A DNA stretch of 64,000 bases from positions 45,350 through 109,349 of the forward strand of contig NZ_VJND01000010.1 in NCBI RefSeq assembly GCF_007556605.1, written 5' to 3'. Within the stretch, counting starts at the first letter, position 1, and each line of letters begins with the position of its first letter. Shown one piece after another: positions 21,257-31,503 of the stretch. The position numbers were made by a program, and so were the translations under genes. Under the pieces are notes generated by a model. It was not told where the DNA came from. It saw only the letters and a list, made by a program, of their open reading frames with translations, and did no database searches. The stretch comes from Tepidimonas sediminis (lineage in GTDB: Bacteria; Pseudomonadota; Gammaproteobacteria; Burkholderiales; Burkholderiaceae_C).

Positions 21257-23959
21257 TCACACCACCACGTTGACCAGGCGGCCCGGCACCACGATCACCT
21301 TCTTCGGCGCGCGGCCCTCGCCGAAGCGCGCCACCTCCGGCGCCTGGCGCGCCAGCGCCTCGATCGCGGCGGCATCGGCCTGCGCCGGCACGGTCAGGCT
21401 GCCGCGCACCTTGCCGTTGACCTGCAGCACCAGCTGCAGCTCGTCACGGCGCAGCGCCGCCTCGTCCGGCTGCGGCCACGGCGCATCCAGCAGGTCGCCG
21501 AGCGCCCCGGCGTAGCCGAGCCGCTGCCACAGCACCCAGGTCAGGTGCGGCGTGGCCGGGTACAGGCAGCGCAGCAGGATGCCGAAGCCCTCGATCAGCG
21601 CCACGCCGCCGCCGGGCTCGTCCGTCGGGTCGAACGCCTCCAGCGCGTTGAGCATCTTCATGCAGCCCGACACCACGGTGTTGTACTGCATGCGCTGGTA
21701 GTCGTAGTCCACCTGCTTGAGCACGCTGTGGATCTCGTGGCGCAGCGCCTTGGCGCGCGGGCCGAACGCCACGTCGGCCAGCGACCCGGCCCCCTGCACC
21801 GCCTGCTGCGCGGCGCTGAAGTCCATCGCCGCCAGCCGCTGGCCGAACGCCCAGACGCGCTTCAGGAAGCGGTGGCTGCCCTCCACCGCGGCGTCGTTCC
21901 ACTCCAACGTGGCCTCCGGCGGCGCGGTGAACATGGTGTAGAGCCGCGCGGTGTCGGCGCCATACTTCTCGATCAGATCCTGCGGATCGACGCCGTTGTT
22001 CTTCGACTTGGACATCGTGCCGACGCCCTCGTAGTCGATCGGCGTGCCGGCCGGCAGCACGCCGTCGGCGCTGGCCACGTCGCGCTTCAGGCGCGCGCCG
22101 ACGATGCGCCCGCCCTCGTCGAGGACGTTTTCCACGTCGTGCGGCCAGAAGTATTCCTTGCCACCCTTGGCGGTGCGGCGACTGTAGATGTGGTTGAGCA
22201 CCATGCCCTGCGTCAGCAGCCGCTTGAACGGCTCGTCCACCTGCACCAGCCCCAGGTCGCGCATCACCTTGGTCCAGAAGCGCGCGTACAGCAGGTGCAG
22301 GATCGCGTGCTCGATGCCGCCGATGTACTGATCCATCGGCATCCAGTGGCGCGTGCCCGCGCCGACCATCGCATCGTCCAGGTGCGGATCGCAGTAGCGC
22401 ATGAAGTACCAGGACGAATCGACGAAGGTGTCCATGGTGTCGGTCTCGCGCCGCGCCGGCTTGCCGCACTTGGGGCAGTCGACCTTCAGGAACGCCTCGC
22501 ACTTGGCCAGCGGGTTGCCGCTGCCGTCGGGGATCAGGTCTTCCGGCAGCACCACCGGCAGGTCCTCGTACGGCACCGGCACCGGACCGCAGTCGTCGCA
22601 GTGGATGATCGGGATCGGCGTGCCCCAGTAGCGCTGGCGGCTGATGCCCCAGTCGCGCAGGCGCCAGGTGACTTTCTTTTCGCCCAGCCCCTTGGCTGCC
22701 AGCAGCTCGGCCACCTTGTCCACGGCGGCCTGATGCGGCAGACCATCGAGCGGCCCGGAGTTGACGCAGCGGCCGCGCTGCTTGTCGGCGTACCACTCGG
22801 CCCAGGCGTCGGCGGAAAACGTCTCCCCCTCCACCGCGATGACCGGCTTGATCGGCAGACCGTACTTCTTGGCGAAGGCGAAGTCGCGCTCGTCGTGCGC
22901 CGGCACGCCCATCACCGCGCCGTCGCCGTAGCCCATCAGCACGTAGTTGCCGACCCACACCGGCACCGCCTCGCCGGTCAGCGGGTGCGTGACCACGAGG
23001 CCCGTCGGCATGCCCTCCTTTTCCTTCAGCGCCAGCTCCGCCTCGGTGGTGCCGCCGAGCTTGCAGCGCTCGATGAAGGCGGCCAGCTCGGGGTTGCCGC
23101 GCGCCGCGTGCGCCGCCAGCGGATGCTCCGGCGCCACCGCGCAGAAGGTCACGCCCATGATGGTGTCGGCGCGGGTGGTGAACACCCACAGCCGCCCGTC
23201 CTGGATCAGATGGCCGCGCTCGTCGCGGATGTCGTGCGGGAAGGCAAAGCGCACGCCCTCGCTCTTGCCGATCCAGTTTTCCTGCATCAGCCGCACGCGT
23301 TCCGGCCAGCCGGCCAGGAAGTTCGGATCGTCCGGATTGGCCACCGCCGACAGCAGCTCCTCGGCGTACTTCGTGATCGCCAGGTAGTAGCCGGGGATCT
23401 CGCGCTTTTCCACCAGCGCGCCGGTGCGCCAGCCACGCCCGTCGATCACCTGCTCGTTGGCCAGCACGGTCTGGTCGACCGGGTCCCAGTTGACCACCTG
23501 CGTCTTGCGGTAGGCGATGCCCTTTTCCAGCATCTTCAGGAACAGCCACTGGTTCCACTTGTAGTACTCGGGGCTGCAGGTGGCGATCTCGCGGCTCCAG
23601 TCGATGGCCAGGCCCATCGCCTGCATCTGCCGCTTCATGTAGGCGATGTTGTCGTACGTCCACCGGGCGGGCGGCACGCCGTTCTTGATCGCGGCGTTTT
23701 CGGCCGGCAGGCCGAAGGCGTCCCAGCCCATCGGCATGAGGACGTTGCAGCCCTTCATGCGCAGCTGGCGCGCCATCATGTCGTTGATGGTGTAGTTGCG
23801 CACGTGCCCCATGTGCAGCTTGCCGCTGGGGTAGGGCAGCATGGAGCAGGCGTAGAACTTGGGCTTGGCGGGATCCTCGGTGACGCGGTAGGCGTCGCGC
23901 GCGGCCCAGGCGGCCTGGGCCTCGGCCTCGACGTCGCGGGGGGAGTAAGCGTCTTGCAT
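21257..23959 (-). CDS. leuS: Leucyl-tRNA synthetase
   Basis: 900-residue class I synthetase charging tRNA-Leu. The HIGH motif is seen in [12 protein letters not shown] (about residues 40-52) and the KMSKS motif as TMSKSKNNG late in the protein. The CP1 editing domain ([19 protein letters not shown]) and a CxxC pair ([18 protein letters not shown]) are present. Start at [14 protein letters not shown] 23957-23959; 12 upstream in-frame codons are unlike the family. The stop is coupled to lptE. A 38-bp perfect palindrome sits just upstream of the start. Confidence 0.97.
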   Translation of the reverse strand: MQDAYSPRDVEAEAQAAWAARDAYRVTEDPAKPKFYACSMLPYPSGKLHMGHVRNYTINDMMARQLRMKGCNVLMPMGWDAFGLPAENAAIKNGVPPARWTYDNIAYMKRQMQAMGLAIDWSREIATCSPEYYKWNQWLFLKMLEKGIAYRKTQVVNWDPVDQTVLANEQVIDGRGWRTGALVEKREIPGYYLAITKYAEELLSAVANPDDPNFLAGWPERVRLMQENWIGKSEGVRFAFPHDIRDERGHLIQDGRLWVFTTRADTIMGVTFCAVAPEHPLAAHAARGNPELAAFIERCKLGGTTEAELALKEKEGMPTGLVVTHPLTGEAVPVWVGNYVLMGYGDGAVMGVPAHDERDFAFAKKYGLPIKPVIAVEGETFSADAWAEWYADKQRGRCVNSGPLDGLPHQAAVDKVAELLAAKGLGEKKVTWRLRDWGISRQRYWGTPIPIIHCDDCGPVPVPYEDLPVVLPEDLIPDGSGNPLAKCEAFLKVDCPKCGKPARRETDTMDTFVDSSWYFMRYCDPHLDDAMVGAGTRHWMPMDQYIGGIEHAILHLLYARFWTKVMRDLGLVQVDEPFKRLLTQGMVLNHIYSRRTAKGGKEYFWPHDVENVLDEGGRIVGARLKRDVASADGVLPAGTPIDYEGVGTMSKSKNNGVDPQDLIEKYGADTARLYTMFTAPPEATLEWNDAAVEGSHRFLKRVWAFGQRLAAMDFSAAQQAVQGAGSLADVAFGPRAKALRHEIHSVLKQVDYDYQRMQYNTVVSGCMKMLNALEAFDPTDEPGGGVALIEGFGILLRCLYPATPHLTWVLWQRLGYAGALGDLLDAPWPQPDEAALRRDELQLVLQVNGKVRGSLTVPAQADAAAIEALARQAPEVARFGEGRAPKKVIVVPGRLVNVVV

Positions 23960-23986
23960 GATGCGGATGCGCGGCGATGAAGGCAC

Positions 23987-24024
23987 GGCGGGCACGCACG
24001 GCCTGCAGGCCGTGCGTGCCCGCC
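23987..24024. repeat. 38-bp perfect palindrome upstream of leuS
   Basis: Each 19-base arm (ggcgggcacgcacggcctg and its exact reverse complement) meets with no spacer. It lies 28 bp before the leuS start and 65 bp after the end of the dienelactone hydrolase gene. It could form a strong hairpin in RNA, acting as a terminator for the upstream gene or as a leader structure for leuS; there is no run of T on either side, so simple intrinsic termination is not certain. Confidence 0.85.
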
Positions 24025-24088
24025 CTGCGAAGGTCGGGAATCGCCGGGGATTGTATCGGCCGCGCTCCGGCGCCGGCCACGACGCTTC

Positions 24089-24808
24089 TCAGGCCAGCGT
24101 CTCGGCCAGGAACTCGCGCATCGCCACCCACGAGCGCGCATCCGCCCGCGCGCTGTAGACGGTGCCGAAGTCCGGATCGTTGGCCTCCGGGTTGGTGAAG
24201 GCGTGCATCGTGCCGCCGTAGGCGTGCAGCTGCCAGTCGGCGCCGGCCTCGGTCATCTCTTTGGCGAACGCCAGCACCGCCTCGGGCGTGGCCATCGGGT
24301 CGTCCCAGCCGTGCAGCGCCAGCACCTTGGCCGTGATGCGCCGCCCCGCGGTGTTGCCGGGCGGCGTGAACAGGCCGTGGAAGCTGACCACGCCGCGCAG
24401 CGGCAGCCCGCAGCGCGCCATGTCCAGCACGCTCAAGCCGCCGAAGCAAAAACCGATCGCCGCCAGCCGCTCGCGATCCACTTCCGGCTGCGCCGCCAGC
24501 GTTTGCAGCGCCGCGCCGAGGCGCGCCTGCAGCAGCGCCCGGTCCTGCACCAGCGGCGTCATCAGCGCGGCGTTTTCCTCCTTGCTGCGGCCCCGCTTGC
24601 CCTTGCCGTAGACGTCCATCGCGAAGCCGACGTAACCCAGCCCGGCCAGCGCGCGCGCCTTGCCATCCTCGAACGGGCCGCGCCCGGCCCACGCATGCGC
24701 CACCGCCACCGCGGGCCGCGGCGCGCTGAAAGCGTCGTCCCACGCCAGCAGCCCCTCGAAGGTGACGCCGTCGTGCATGTACTCGATGGTGCGGGTCTGG
24801 ATCGTCAT
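24089..24808 (-). CDS. Dienelactone hydrolase family protein
   Basis: 239-residue alpha/beta hydrolase. The dienelactone-hydrolase triad is visible: Cys121 in the nucleophile elbow GFCFGG, Asp169 or Asp170 in LHGWDDPMA and His202 in GGTMHAFTNP. A cytosolic enzyme is expected, since no signal peptide is seen. The true substrate is unknown; many members act on esters or lactones outside the chlorocatechol pathway, and no aromatic-degradation genes are nearby. The ATG at 24808 has GAGG about ten bases upstream. It lies between dapB and leuS on the same strand. Confidence 0.9.
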   Translation of the reverse strand: MTIQTRTIEYMHDGVTFEGLLAWDDAFSAPRPAVAVAHAWAGRGPFEDGKARALAGLGYVGFAMDVYGKGKRGRSKEENAALMTPLVQDRALLQARLGAALQTLAAQPEVDRERLAAIGFCFGGLSVLDMARCGLPLRGVVSFHGLFTPPGNTAGRRITAKVLALHGWDDPMATPEAVLAFAKEMTEAGADWQLHAYGGTMHAFTNPEANDPDFGTVYSARADARSWVAMREFLAETLA

Positions 24809-24863
24809 CGTGCTTGCCTCCTCGTCACAGGGTTGACCCGGGCCGCCGCCACGCCGCGGCGCG

Positions 24864-25682
24864 TCAGCGCAGCCCGAGCACGTCGAACATGTCGTACAGG
24901 CCGCTTGCGCGCCCGGCCAGGAAGCGCACCGCGCGCAGGCTGCCCTGCGCGTAGGTGGCGCGGCTGCTGGACTTGTGCGTGATCTCGATGCGCTCGCCGC
25001 TGCCGAGAAACATCACCGTGTGGTCGCCCACCACGTCACCGCCGCGCACGGTGGCAAAGCCGATCGCGCCGGCCGGCCGCTCGCCGGTGTGGCCGACGCG
25101 CTCGTAGACGGCGCAGTCCTGCAGCCGCCGGCCCTGCGCGGCGGCGATCACCTCGCCCATCTTCAGCGCGGTGCCGCTGGGCGCATCGACCTTGTGGCGG
25201 TGGTGCGCCTCCACGATCTCGACGTCGTAGCCGTCGCGCAGCGCCTGCGCCGCCAGCTCCAGGAGCTTGAGCGTCACGTTGACGCCGACGCTCATGTTGG
25301 GCGCCAGCACCACCGGGATGCGCTCGGCCGCGCGCGCGATCGCGGTCTTCTGCGCCTCGTCGAAGCCGGTGGTGCCGATGACCATCGCCACGCCGTGGCG
25401 CACGCACGCCTCCAGATGCGCCATCGTGCCCTGCGGGCGCGTGAAGTCGATCAGGAAGCGGCTGCGCGCCAGCGCCGCGTCGAGGTCGGCGCCGATCGTC
25501 ACGCCGCTCGTGCGGCCGGCAAACGCCGCCGCGTCCTGCCCCAGCGCCGGGCTGTCGGCGCGGTCCAGCGCGGCGCTGAGCCGGCAGTCGTCGGCGGCCA
25601 GCACCGCCTCGATCAGCATGCGGCCCATGCGGCCGCTGGCGCCGGCAATGGCGATCGGGTACGGGGGCGTGACGGCAGACAT
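24864..25682 (-). CDS. dapB: 4-hydroxy-tetrahydrodipicolinate reductase
   Basis: 272-residue DapB of the diaminopimelate/lysine pathway. The NAD(P)-binding loop is [10 protein letters not shown] near residue 13. The family signature [20 protein letters not shown], with the catalytic His and Lys, lies at about 160-180. The dimer/tetramer segment ends in [11 protein letters not shown]. It follows bamE by about 50 bp on the same strand, the usual bamE-dapB pairing next to fur. Confidence 0.96.
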   Translation of the reverse strand: MSAVTPPYPIAIAGASGRMGRMLIEAVLAADDCRLSAALDRADSPALGQDAAAFAGRTSGVTIGADLDAALARSRFLIDFTRPQGTMAHLEACVRHGVAMVIGTTGFDEAQKTAIARAAERIPVVLAPNMSVGVNVTLKLLELAAQALRDGYDVEIVEAHHRHKVDAPSGTALKMGEVIAAAQGRRLQDCAVYERVGHTGERPAGAIGFATVRGGDVVGDHTVMFLGSGERIEITHKSSSRATYAQGSLRAVRFLAGRASGLYDMFDVLGLR

Positions 25683-25734
25683 GCGGATTCGTGGCGTCAG
25701 AGTCGGGGCATCGAGGAAGCGCAGGGCGGCGCGC

Positions 25735-26310
25735 TCAGCGCGCCTCCAGCGGGGGATAGGCGGTGGCGGCCGGCGCCGGCGGCTGTGCGGCCGCGGGGGC
25801 GGCGGCCGCGGGCGCGCGGCCCTGGGCGGCACGCAGCTGCGCCTCGTCGGCCTCCAGCACCGGGGGCTTGCCGGCCGGGCGGCGCACCGGCAGGCTGGCG
25901 ACGAACTCGCGCTCGCTGGGCAACTCGCCGTCGGCGTGCACGCGCGCCAGCCGCTCGCCCTCGAAGAACACCGACACCACGCGCCGCTGCGGCGGCTGGC
26001 CCTGGCGCTGGAACGTGAACACGTAGTCCCAGCGGTCGGCGTGGAAGATGCTGGCCACCAGCGGCGTGCCCAGGATCGCCTGCACCTGTTGCCGCGGCAT
26101 GCCGGGCTGCAGCGCCTCCACCTGCTCGCGCACCACCACGTTGCCCTGCAGGATGTCCATGCGGTACGGGCTGATCGCCCCGCCCAGCGTGGCCAGCCGC
26201 TGCGCGCCGTCCTGCAGCGAGGCACAGCCGCCCAGCAGCAGCACGGCCAGCGCGAGCACCGCACCGTCGGAGCGGCCGGCGCGGGGACGACGAAGGAAGG
26301 TTCGTTCCAT
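25735..26310 (-). CDS. bamE: Outer membrane assembly lipoprotein BamE
   Basis: 191-residue lipoprotein of the beta-barrel assembly machine. The signal ends in [12 protein letters not shown] (lipobox). The SmpA/OmlA fold is recognised by [19 protein letters not shown], then [17 protein letters not shown] and [14 protein letters not shown]. The C-terminal 45 residues are an Ala/Pro-rich tail not found in E. coli BamE but usual in this group. ATG 26310 is preferred over an in-frame TTG two codons upstream. Divergent from fur, 107 bp apart. Confidence 0.94.
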   Translation of the reverse strand: MERTFLRRPRAGRSDGAVLALAVLLLGGCASLQDGAQRLATLGGAISPYRMDILQGNVVVREQVEALQPGMPRQQVQAILGTPLVASIFHADRWDYVFTFQRQGQPPQRRVVSVFFEGERLARVHADGELPSEREFVASLPVRRPAGKPPVLEADEAQLRAAQGRAPAAAAPAAAQPPAPAATAYPPLEAR

Positions 26311-26345
26311 GGCCAAATCCGGTCGGCGCGCACGCGCGTCGCGCC

Positions 26346-26372
26346 AAGTTATATCATCCGGCCCATTGTAGT
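26346..26372. promoter_or_regulatory. Probable divergent promoter region between bamE and fur
   Basis: The only AT-rich patch in the fur-bamE gap. Read on the minus strand it offers TACAAT and ATATAA, both close to a sigma-70 -10 box, placing transcription start 30-50 bases before bamE. No matching -35 is convincing. Fur or other regulator boxes could not be assigned. Confidence 0.35.
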
Positions 26373-26417
26373 GGCGCGCCCGGGCCGGCGCTGCGCCGTC
26401 CTTGTCTCGTCCCGCCG

Positions 26418-26864
26418 ATGACCCGTCTCGACGAACTCAAAAGCACCGGGCTGAAGGCCACGCTGCCGCGACTGAAGATCCTGGAGATCTTCCAGTCCGG
26501 CCGGCAGCGTCACATGACGGCGGAAGACGTCTTCAAGGCGTTGCTGGAGGATCAGGCCGACATCGGTCTGGCCACCGTCTACCGCGTGCTGACGCAGTTC
26601 GAGCAGGCCGGCATCCTCGTGCGCAGCAACTTCGAGTCCGGCAAGGCGGTCTACGAGCTCAACGAGGGCCAGCACCACGACCACCTGGTCTGCCTGGACT
26701 GCGGCCGCGTCGAGGAATTCTTCGACGCCGAGATCGAGCGGCGCCAGCAGGCCATCGCGCAGGAGCGCGGCTTTGCGCTGCGCGAGCACGCGCTGGCGCT
26801 GTACGCCCATTGCACGCAGACCGACTGCCCGCACCGCAGCCGGCCGGCGCGCCGCGGCGGCTAG
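26418..26864 (+). CDS. fur: Ferric uptake regulator Fur
   Basis: 148-residue iron-responsive repressor. The winged-helix part reads [15 protein letters not shown] and [15 protein letters not shown], which is the recognition helix. The metal-binding core is [19 protein letters not shown], and a second CxxxxC pair occurs near the C-terminus (CTQTDC). It is divergent from bamE-dapB, a standard Burkholderiales arrangement. Confidence 0.97.
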   Translation: MTRLDELKSTGLKATLPRLKILEIFQSGRQRHMTAEDVFKALLEDQADIGLATVYRVLTQFEQAGILVRSNFESGKAVYELNEGQHHDHLVCLDCGRVEEFFDAEIERRQQAIAQERGFALREHALALYAHCTQTDCPHRSRPARRGG

Positions 26865-26874
26865 GGCGACCGGC

Positions 26875-27828
26875 TCAGCCGTCGTCGCGCAGCATCGCGG
26901 CGCGCTGGCGCTGCACGAACTCCTGATAGGTGTCGATGCCGCGCAGCTGCAGCACGGTGTTGCGCACCGCCGCCTCCACCAGCACCGCCATGTTGCGGCC
27001 CGCCACCACCGGAATCAGCGTCTTGCGGATCGCCACGCCCAGCACGTCCTGATGCAGCGGCTCGCCCGGCAGGCGCTCGTAGTCGCGCTCCAGCGTGGCC
27101 AGGCGAACCAGGTGCACGATCAGGCGCAGGCGCATCTTGCGCCGCACCGCCGTCTCGCCAAAGATCGCCTTGATGTCCAGCAGGCCGATGCCGCGCACCT
27201 CCAGCAGGTTCTGCAGCAGCTCCGGGCAGCGGCCCTCGATCGTGGTCTGGTTGACGCGATAGAGGTCCACCGCATCGTCGGCCACCAGCCCGTGCCCGCG
27301 CGAGATCAGCTCCAGCCCCAGCTCGCTCTTGCCCAGCCCCGACTCGCCGGTGATCAGCACCCCCAGCCCCAGGATGTCCATGAACACCCCGTGCATCGTC
27401 GTGCGCTCGGCGAAGTGGCGCGACAGGTACGCGCGCAGCACGTCGATGACGAACGCCGCCGAGGCCGCGGTGGCAAACAGCGGGATGTGCGCGCGCTCGC
27501 ACATCGCCACCAGCTCCGTCGGCGGCGGCTGGTCGTCGGCCACCACCAGCAGCGGCGGCTCCAGCGTCACGATGCGCGCCACGCGGCGGCGGCAATCCTC
27601 GTCGGTGGCGTTGTGCAGGTAGGCCACCTCGCGTGCGCCCAGCACCTGCGCGCGGTAGGGGTGGATGTAGTTCAGGTAGCCGACCAGGTCGGCGCCGGAA
27701 CGCGCCTCGGCCACCGCCTTGTCGTCGAAGCGGCGCTCGCTGGCGCTCTGCCCCGCGATCCACTGCCACTTCAGGGTCTCGCGGTGGTGCTCGAACAGGA
27801 CGTCGGCGCTGATGGCGCGGGGCTTCAT
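26875..27828 (-). CDS. hprK: HPr kinase/phosphorylase
   Basis: 317 residues. The C-terminal P-loop domain carries Walker [11 protein letters not shown] at 161-170 and the HprK signature [22 protein letters not shown] segment (here [14 protein letters not shown]). It phosphorylates HPr on Ser46; the HPr in this window (46412-46681) does have Ser46. In betaproteobacteria without sugar-specific PTS permeases this forms a regulatory circuit. It lies 44 bp downstream of ptsN on the same strand and converges with fur. Confidence 0.96.
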   Translation of the reverse strand: MKPRAISADVLFEHHRETLKWQWIAGQSASERRFDDKAVAEARSGADLVGYLNYIHPYRAQVLGAREVAYLHNATDEDCRRRVARIVTLEPPLLVVADDQPPPTELVAMCERAHIPLFATAASAAFVIDVLRAYLSRHFAERTTMHGVFMDILGLGVLITGESGLGKSELGLELISRGHGLVADDAVDLYRVNQTTIEGRCPELLQNLLEVRGIGLLDIKAIFGETAVRRKMRLRLIVHLVRLATLERDYERLPGEPLHQDVLGVAIRKTLIPVVAGRNMAVLVEAAVRNTVLQLRGIDTYQEFVQRQRAAMLRDDG

Positions 27829-27871
27829 CGGCGGGGGCGCGCGCGGGCGTTGCCGTGCGGCGCGCGTGGGG

Positions 27872-28342
27872 TCAGGCCGCGGCGTGCGCCGACTGCCAGC
27901 CGGCGATCAGGCCGTGCAGCGTGGCCGGGTTGTCGGCCGCCTTCATCTGCTCGCGCAGCTGCGCGTCGCTGAGCAGCTCGGCGATCTCCGACAGGATCTC
28001 CAGATGCTTCTGCGTGGCCGCCTCCGGCACCAGCAGGAAGATCAGCAGGCTGACCGGCTGCTCGTCCGGGGCGTCGAAGCCGATCGGCTGCGCCAGGCGG
28101 AACACCGCCGCCATCGGCTGCTTGAGCCCCTTGATGCGGCCGTGCGGAATGGCCACGCCATGCCCGAGCCCGGTGGAGCCCAGCCGCTCGCGCGCGAACA
28201 GGCTGTCGGTGATGAGCGCCCGGTTGAGGCCGTGCAGCGACTCGAACAGCAGGCCGGCCTCCTCGAAGGCGCGCTTCTTGCTCGTGGCGTCGACGGCCAC
28301 GAGCACGTGCTCGGGCGGCAGGATGGCGGACAGACGGTTCAT
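27872..28342 (-). CDS. ptsN: PTS IIA-like nitrogen-regulatory protein PtsN
   Basis: 156-residue EIIA-Ntr domain. The phosphorylated His67 lies in [13 protein letters not shown], and [20 protein letters not shown] is the conserved helix region. The start ATG 28342 follows AAGGGGG. It belongs to the hpf-ptsN-hprK series on the minus strand. It is a phospho-relay output, inferred from the family to affect potassium and nitrogen control. Confidence 0.95.
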   Translation of the reverse strand: MNRLSAILPPEHVLVAVDATSKKRAFEEAGLLFESLHGLNRALITDSLFARERLGSTGLGHGVAIPHGRIKGLKQPMAAVFRLAQPIGFDAPDEQPVSLLIFLLVPEAATQKHLEILSEIAELLSDAQLREQMKAADNPATLHGLIAGWQSAHAAA

Positions 28343-28409
28343 GAACGAAACCCCCTTCGGGAGAGCGGATGATACGCCCGCGCGTTGCGTTTTGCCCACG
28401 GCCGAAACG

Positions 28410-28439
28410 ACAAACCGCCTGCTCCGGCAGGCGGTTTGT
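28410..28439 (-). terminator. Strong stem-loop between hpf and ptsN
   Basis: Perfect 13-base arms (acaaaccgcctgc and gcaggcggtttgt) with loop tccg. On the minus strand it follows the hpf stop by 32 bases and is succeeded by cgtttcg. The short T-run makes it a moderate intrinsic terminator or an attenuator that separates hpf from ptsN-hprK. Confidence 0.65.
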
Positions 28440-28471
28440 TGCGGCGCAGCAACAGCCGCGCCGGCGCGGCC

Positions 28472-28804
28472 TCAGGCCACCTCGCGCTTCATCGGCAGGT
28501 GGTGGTGCTCCTGCACCTTGTCCTTGTAGCGCAGCACCTGGCGGTCGAGCTTGTCGGCCAGCTCATCGACCGCCGCGTACAGGTCGGCGTGCGTGCTTTC
28601 GGCGTAGATCTCCTTGCCCTTGACGTGGATGTTGCACTCGGCCTTCTGGCGGTGATCCTTGTCCTTGATCTTGTCCACGGACAGCAGGACACGGATGTCC
28701 ACCACCTGGTCGAAATGGCGCGAGATGCGCTCCAGCTTGGACGCGACGTAGCTGCGCAGCGCAGGCGTGACCTCGAGGTGGTGTCCGCTGATGGTCAGGT
28801 TCAT
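28472..28804 (-). CDS. hpf: Ribosome hibernation promoting factor (short HPF)
   Basis: 110 residues, the short HPF/YhbH form. It starts [20 protein letters not shown] and contains [20 protein letters not shown] and the basic surface [17 protein letters not shown]. It binds the 30S subunit and promotes 100S dimers in stationary phase. ATG 28804 follows a perfect AGGAGG. In many relatives rpoN precedes it; here the upstream neighbour is a divergent patatin gene, so rpoN is not at this site. Confidence 0.95.
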   Translation of the reverse strand: MNLTISGHHLEVTPALRSYVASKLERISRHFDQVVDIRVLLSVDKIKDKDHRQKAECNIHVKGKEIYAESTHADLYAAVDELADKLDRQVLRYKDKVQEHHHLPMKREVA

Positions 28805-29028
28805 GACGGGCCTCCTAACGTTGCTGATTCGGCGCCCGGCCGCCGACGGACCGGGCCGCGACGCGGGTGCGGCCACCGGCCGACACCCACGGCTCCTACT
28901 ATGCCCGTTTGACCCCCGTGTGACAAGCGCCGGCGGGCACCCCGCGCCCCACGGGACAGCCCCGATGGACGCCACGGCGCCGGGCGGCGATACTGGGGTG
29001 CCCGTCGTGCCCCGCCCACGTCCTGCCC

Positions 29029-30252
29029 ATGGCCCTCGAGACCCTGCTGGCCCAGGCCCTGCCGGTACGCGCACCGCCGCCCCCGCCGCGGCGCGCGCTC
29101 GTGCTGATGGGCGGCGGCGCCCGCACCGCCTACCAGGTCGGCGTGCTGCAGGCGCTGGCCGGGCTGCTCGGCCCGGGCGCGTTTCCGTTCGACGTCGTCA
29201 TCGGCACGTCGGCCGGAGCGCTCAACGCCGCCTTCCTGGCCAGCGTGGCCGACGAGGGCACGGCCGCGTTCGAGCGCCTGGCGGCGTTCTGGGCCCGGTT
29301 GCGCTCCGGCCATGTCTACCGGCTCAGCGCCCTGCGGCTGGGGCGGCCCAACCTGCTCAGCGCCGGTCTGACGCTGCTGCGCCAGGTGCGCCATCACCGC
29401 GCGCTGCTGGACAGCCAGCCGCTGGTGGAGACGCTGCAACGGGCGCTGGAGCTGCCGCGGCTGGCCGCGGCGCTGCAGGACGGGCACCTGACCGCGCTGG
29501 GCGTGACCGCCTCCAGCTACACCAGCGGCGAGCACTGGACCTTCGTGCAGGCGCGCGCCGGCGCCTTCGAGCCGTGGCACCGGCCAGGACGCCGCGCCGA
29601 GGCGCAGGTGATCGGCATCGACCACCTGCTGGCCTCCGCCGCCATCCCGTTCCTGTTTCCGGCCGTGCCGCTGTGGGTGGACGGGCGGCGCGAATATTTC
29701 GGCGACGGCTCCATGCGGCAGCTCTCGCCGCTGTCGGCGGCCATCCACCTGGGGGCGCGGCAGATCCTCGTCATCGGCGTCGGCCAGCCGCAGCGCGCCA
29801 CGCTGGCCGGCGCGGCCGAGGGCGAGCCGGGCGCCGGCACCATCGCCGGCCATGCGCTGGCCAGCGTGTTTCACGACACGCTGCAGGCCGACGTCGAGCA
29901 GGCGCAGCGCGTCAGCCGCGCGCTGCGCAGCCTGCCGCCGGCGCTGGCCCAGGCGCTGCCGTACCATCCGGTGGACGTGCTGGCCATCCAGCCCAGTGCC
30001 TCGCTGGACGCGCTGGCGCGCGAACACGCCGAGGCCCTGCCGCCGGCCACGCGCCACACGCTGGCCGGTCTGGGGGCGCTGGAAACGCGCCGCGGCGGCA
30101 ACGGCAGCGCCGCCGCGCTGGCCAGCTACCTGCTGTTCGAGCCCCCGTTCGTGCACGCGCTGATGCAGCTCGGCCGCGGCGACGCGCTGCGCCACGCCGC
30201 GGCGCTGCGCGCCCTGTTCGCGGCGGGCGCAGCGCCGGCTTCGGTGCCATAA
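29029..30252 (+). CDS. Patatin-like phospholipase
   Basis: 407-residue serine lipase-like protein. It has the oxyanion loop [15 protein letters not shown], the nucleophile Ser61 in [11 protein letters not shown] and the dyad Asp in YFGDGSMRQ. There is no signal peptide, so a cytosolic or membrane-peripheral acyl hydrolase is expected. The C-terminal third (about 250-407) is a helical extension with the phrase [14 protein letters not shown], found in the proteobacterial patatin group. Substrate unknown. Confidence 0.92.
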   Translation: MALETLLAQALPVRAPPPPPRRALVLMGGGARTAYQVGVLQALAGLLGPGAFPFDVVIGTSAGALNAAFLASVADEGTAAFERLAAFWARLRSGHVYRLSALRLGRPNLLSAGLTLLRQVRHHRALLDSQPLVETLQRALELPRLAAALQDGHLTALGVTASSYTSGEHWTFVQARAGAFEPWHRPGRRAEAQVIGIDHLLASAAIPFLFPAVPLWVDGRREYFGDGSMRQLSPLSAAIHLGARQILVIGVGQPQRATLAGAAEGEPGAGTIAGHALASVFHDTLQADVEQAQRVSRALRSLPPALAQALPYHPVDVLAIQPSASLDALAREHAEALPPATRHTLAGLGALETRRGGNGSAAALASYLLFEPPFVHALMQLGRGDALRHAAALRALFAAGAAPASVP

Positions 30253-30461
30253 TGCGGGCCTTGCTTCCTGACTTTCCGACCACCCTGGAGCTTCACCGTG
30301 GACAGCAGCCCTAGTCGCTGGCTTGCGGTGGCGTGGTCCGGTCGTCGGCACCGCGGCTGAGGCCGCCCGGCGGGGCGGTGCGCCGCGCGGGCGCCGGCGG
30401 TCGGCGCGCCGCGTCGCAAGCCATCTGCGCCCGCCCCTCCGTCGTCCCGCCCGGTGCCGCC

Positions 30462-31448
30462 ATGCTCAACGTCTTCACGCTCGTCAACGGCCGCCTCGTC
30501 CAGGAAGAGATCGACTCGCTGGAGGATCTGGCGCGCTTCGCGCCGATCTGGGTCGACATGGAATCCCCCACGCCCGAGGAGCGGCGCTGGGTGCGCCAGC
30601 ACTTCGGCCTGTCGATCCCCGAGGACGCGATGGACGAGGACATCGAGGAGTCGGCGCGCTTCTTCGAGGAGGACAACGGCGAGCTGCACGTGCGCTCGGA
30701 CTTCCTGATCGACGACGAGGACGACCCGCGCCACGTGCGCGTGGCCTTCATCCTCAACGACCGCAACCCCGGGCTCAAGAGCCACGGCGTGCTGTTCTCG
30801 ATCCACGACGAGGACCTGCCGGTGTTTCGCCTGCTGCGGCTGCGCGCGCGGCGCATGCCGGGCCTGATCGACGACGCCAAGGACGTGCTGCTGGCGCTGT
30901 ACGACACCGACGTCGAATACTGCGCCGACATCCTGGAGGGCGTGCACGACGAGCTGGAGACGATCAGCGCGCAGGTGCTGTCGGGCCAGCTCACCGACGA
31001 CACCGCGCAGCAGGTGCTGTCGGCCATCGCACGCCACGAGGACCTCTCCGGCCGCATCCGGCGCGACATGATGGACACGCGCCGCGCGATCAGCTTCCTG
31101 ATGCGCATGCGGCTGCTGTCGGCCGAACAGTTCGAGGACGCGCGCCAGATCCTGCGCGACATCGACTCGCTGGAGGGGCACACCTCGTTCCTGTTCGACA
31201 AGATCAACTTCCTGATGGACGCCACCATCGGCTTCATCAACATCAACCAGAACAAGATCATCAAGATCTTCTCGGTGGCCAGCGTGGCGCTGCTGCCGCC
31301 GACGCTGATCGCCAGCATCTACGGCATGAACTTCCAGTTCATGCCGGAGCTGGAGTGGAAGCTGGGCTACCCATTCGCGCTGGCGCTGATGGTGGCCAGT
31401 GCGCTCGGGCCGATGTGGTACTTCCGCCGCCGCGGCTGGCTGCGCTGA
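30462..31448 (+). CDS. corA: Magnesium/cobalt transporter CorA
   Basis: 328-residue CorA. A large cytoplasmic N-terminal domain (MLNVFTLVNGRLVQEEIDSL) leads to two C-terminal transmembrane helices with the gate motif YGMNF between them, at about 288-292. 'IGFININQNKIIKIFSVASV' is the first helix entry. The motif after YGMNF is QFMPELEWKLGYPFALAL, typical of this family. A 209-bp gap after the patatin gene holds nothing else recognisable. It is convergent with the nucleosidase gene. Confidence 0.95.
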   Translation: MLNVFTLVNGRLVQEEIDSLEDLARFAPIWVDMESPTPEERRWVRQHFGLSIPEDAMDEDIEESARFFEEDNGELHVRSDFLIDDEDDPRHVRVAFILNDRNPGLKSHGVLFSIHDEDLPVFRLLRLRARRMPGLIDDAKDVLLALYDTDVEYCADILEGVHDELETISAQVLSGQLTDDTAQQVLSAIARHEDLSGRIRRDMMDTRRAISFLMRMRLLSAEQFEDARQILRDIDSLEGHTSFLFDKINFLMDATIGFININQNKIIKIFSVASVALLPPTLIASIYGMNFQFMPELEWKLGYPFALALMVASALGPMWYFRRRGWLR

Positions 31449-31503
31449 GCGGCGGCAGGCGCCGCAGGCCACGGCGCGACGCCGCGGCGCAGGGCCGCCC
31501 TCG

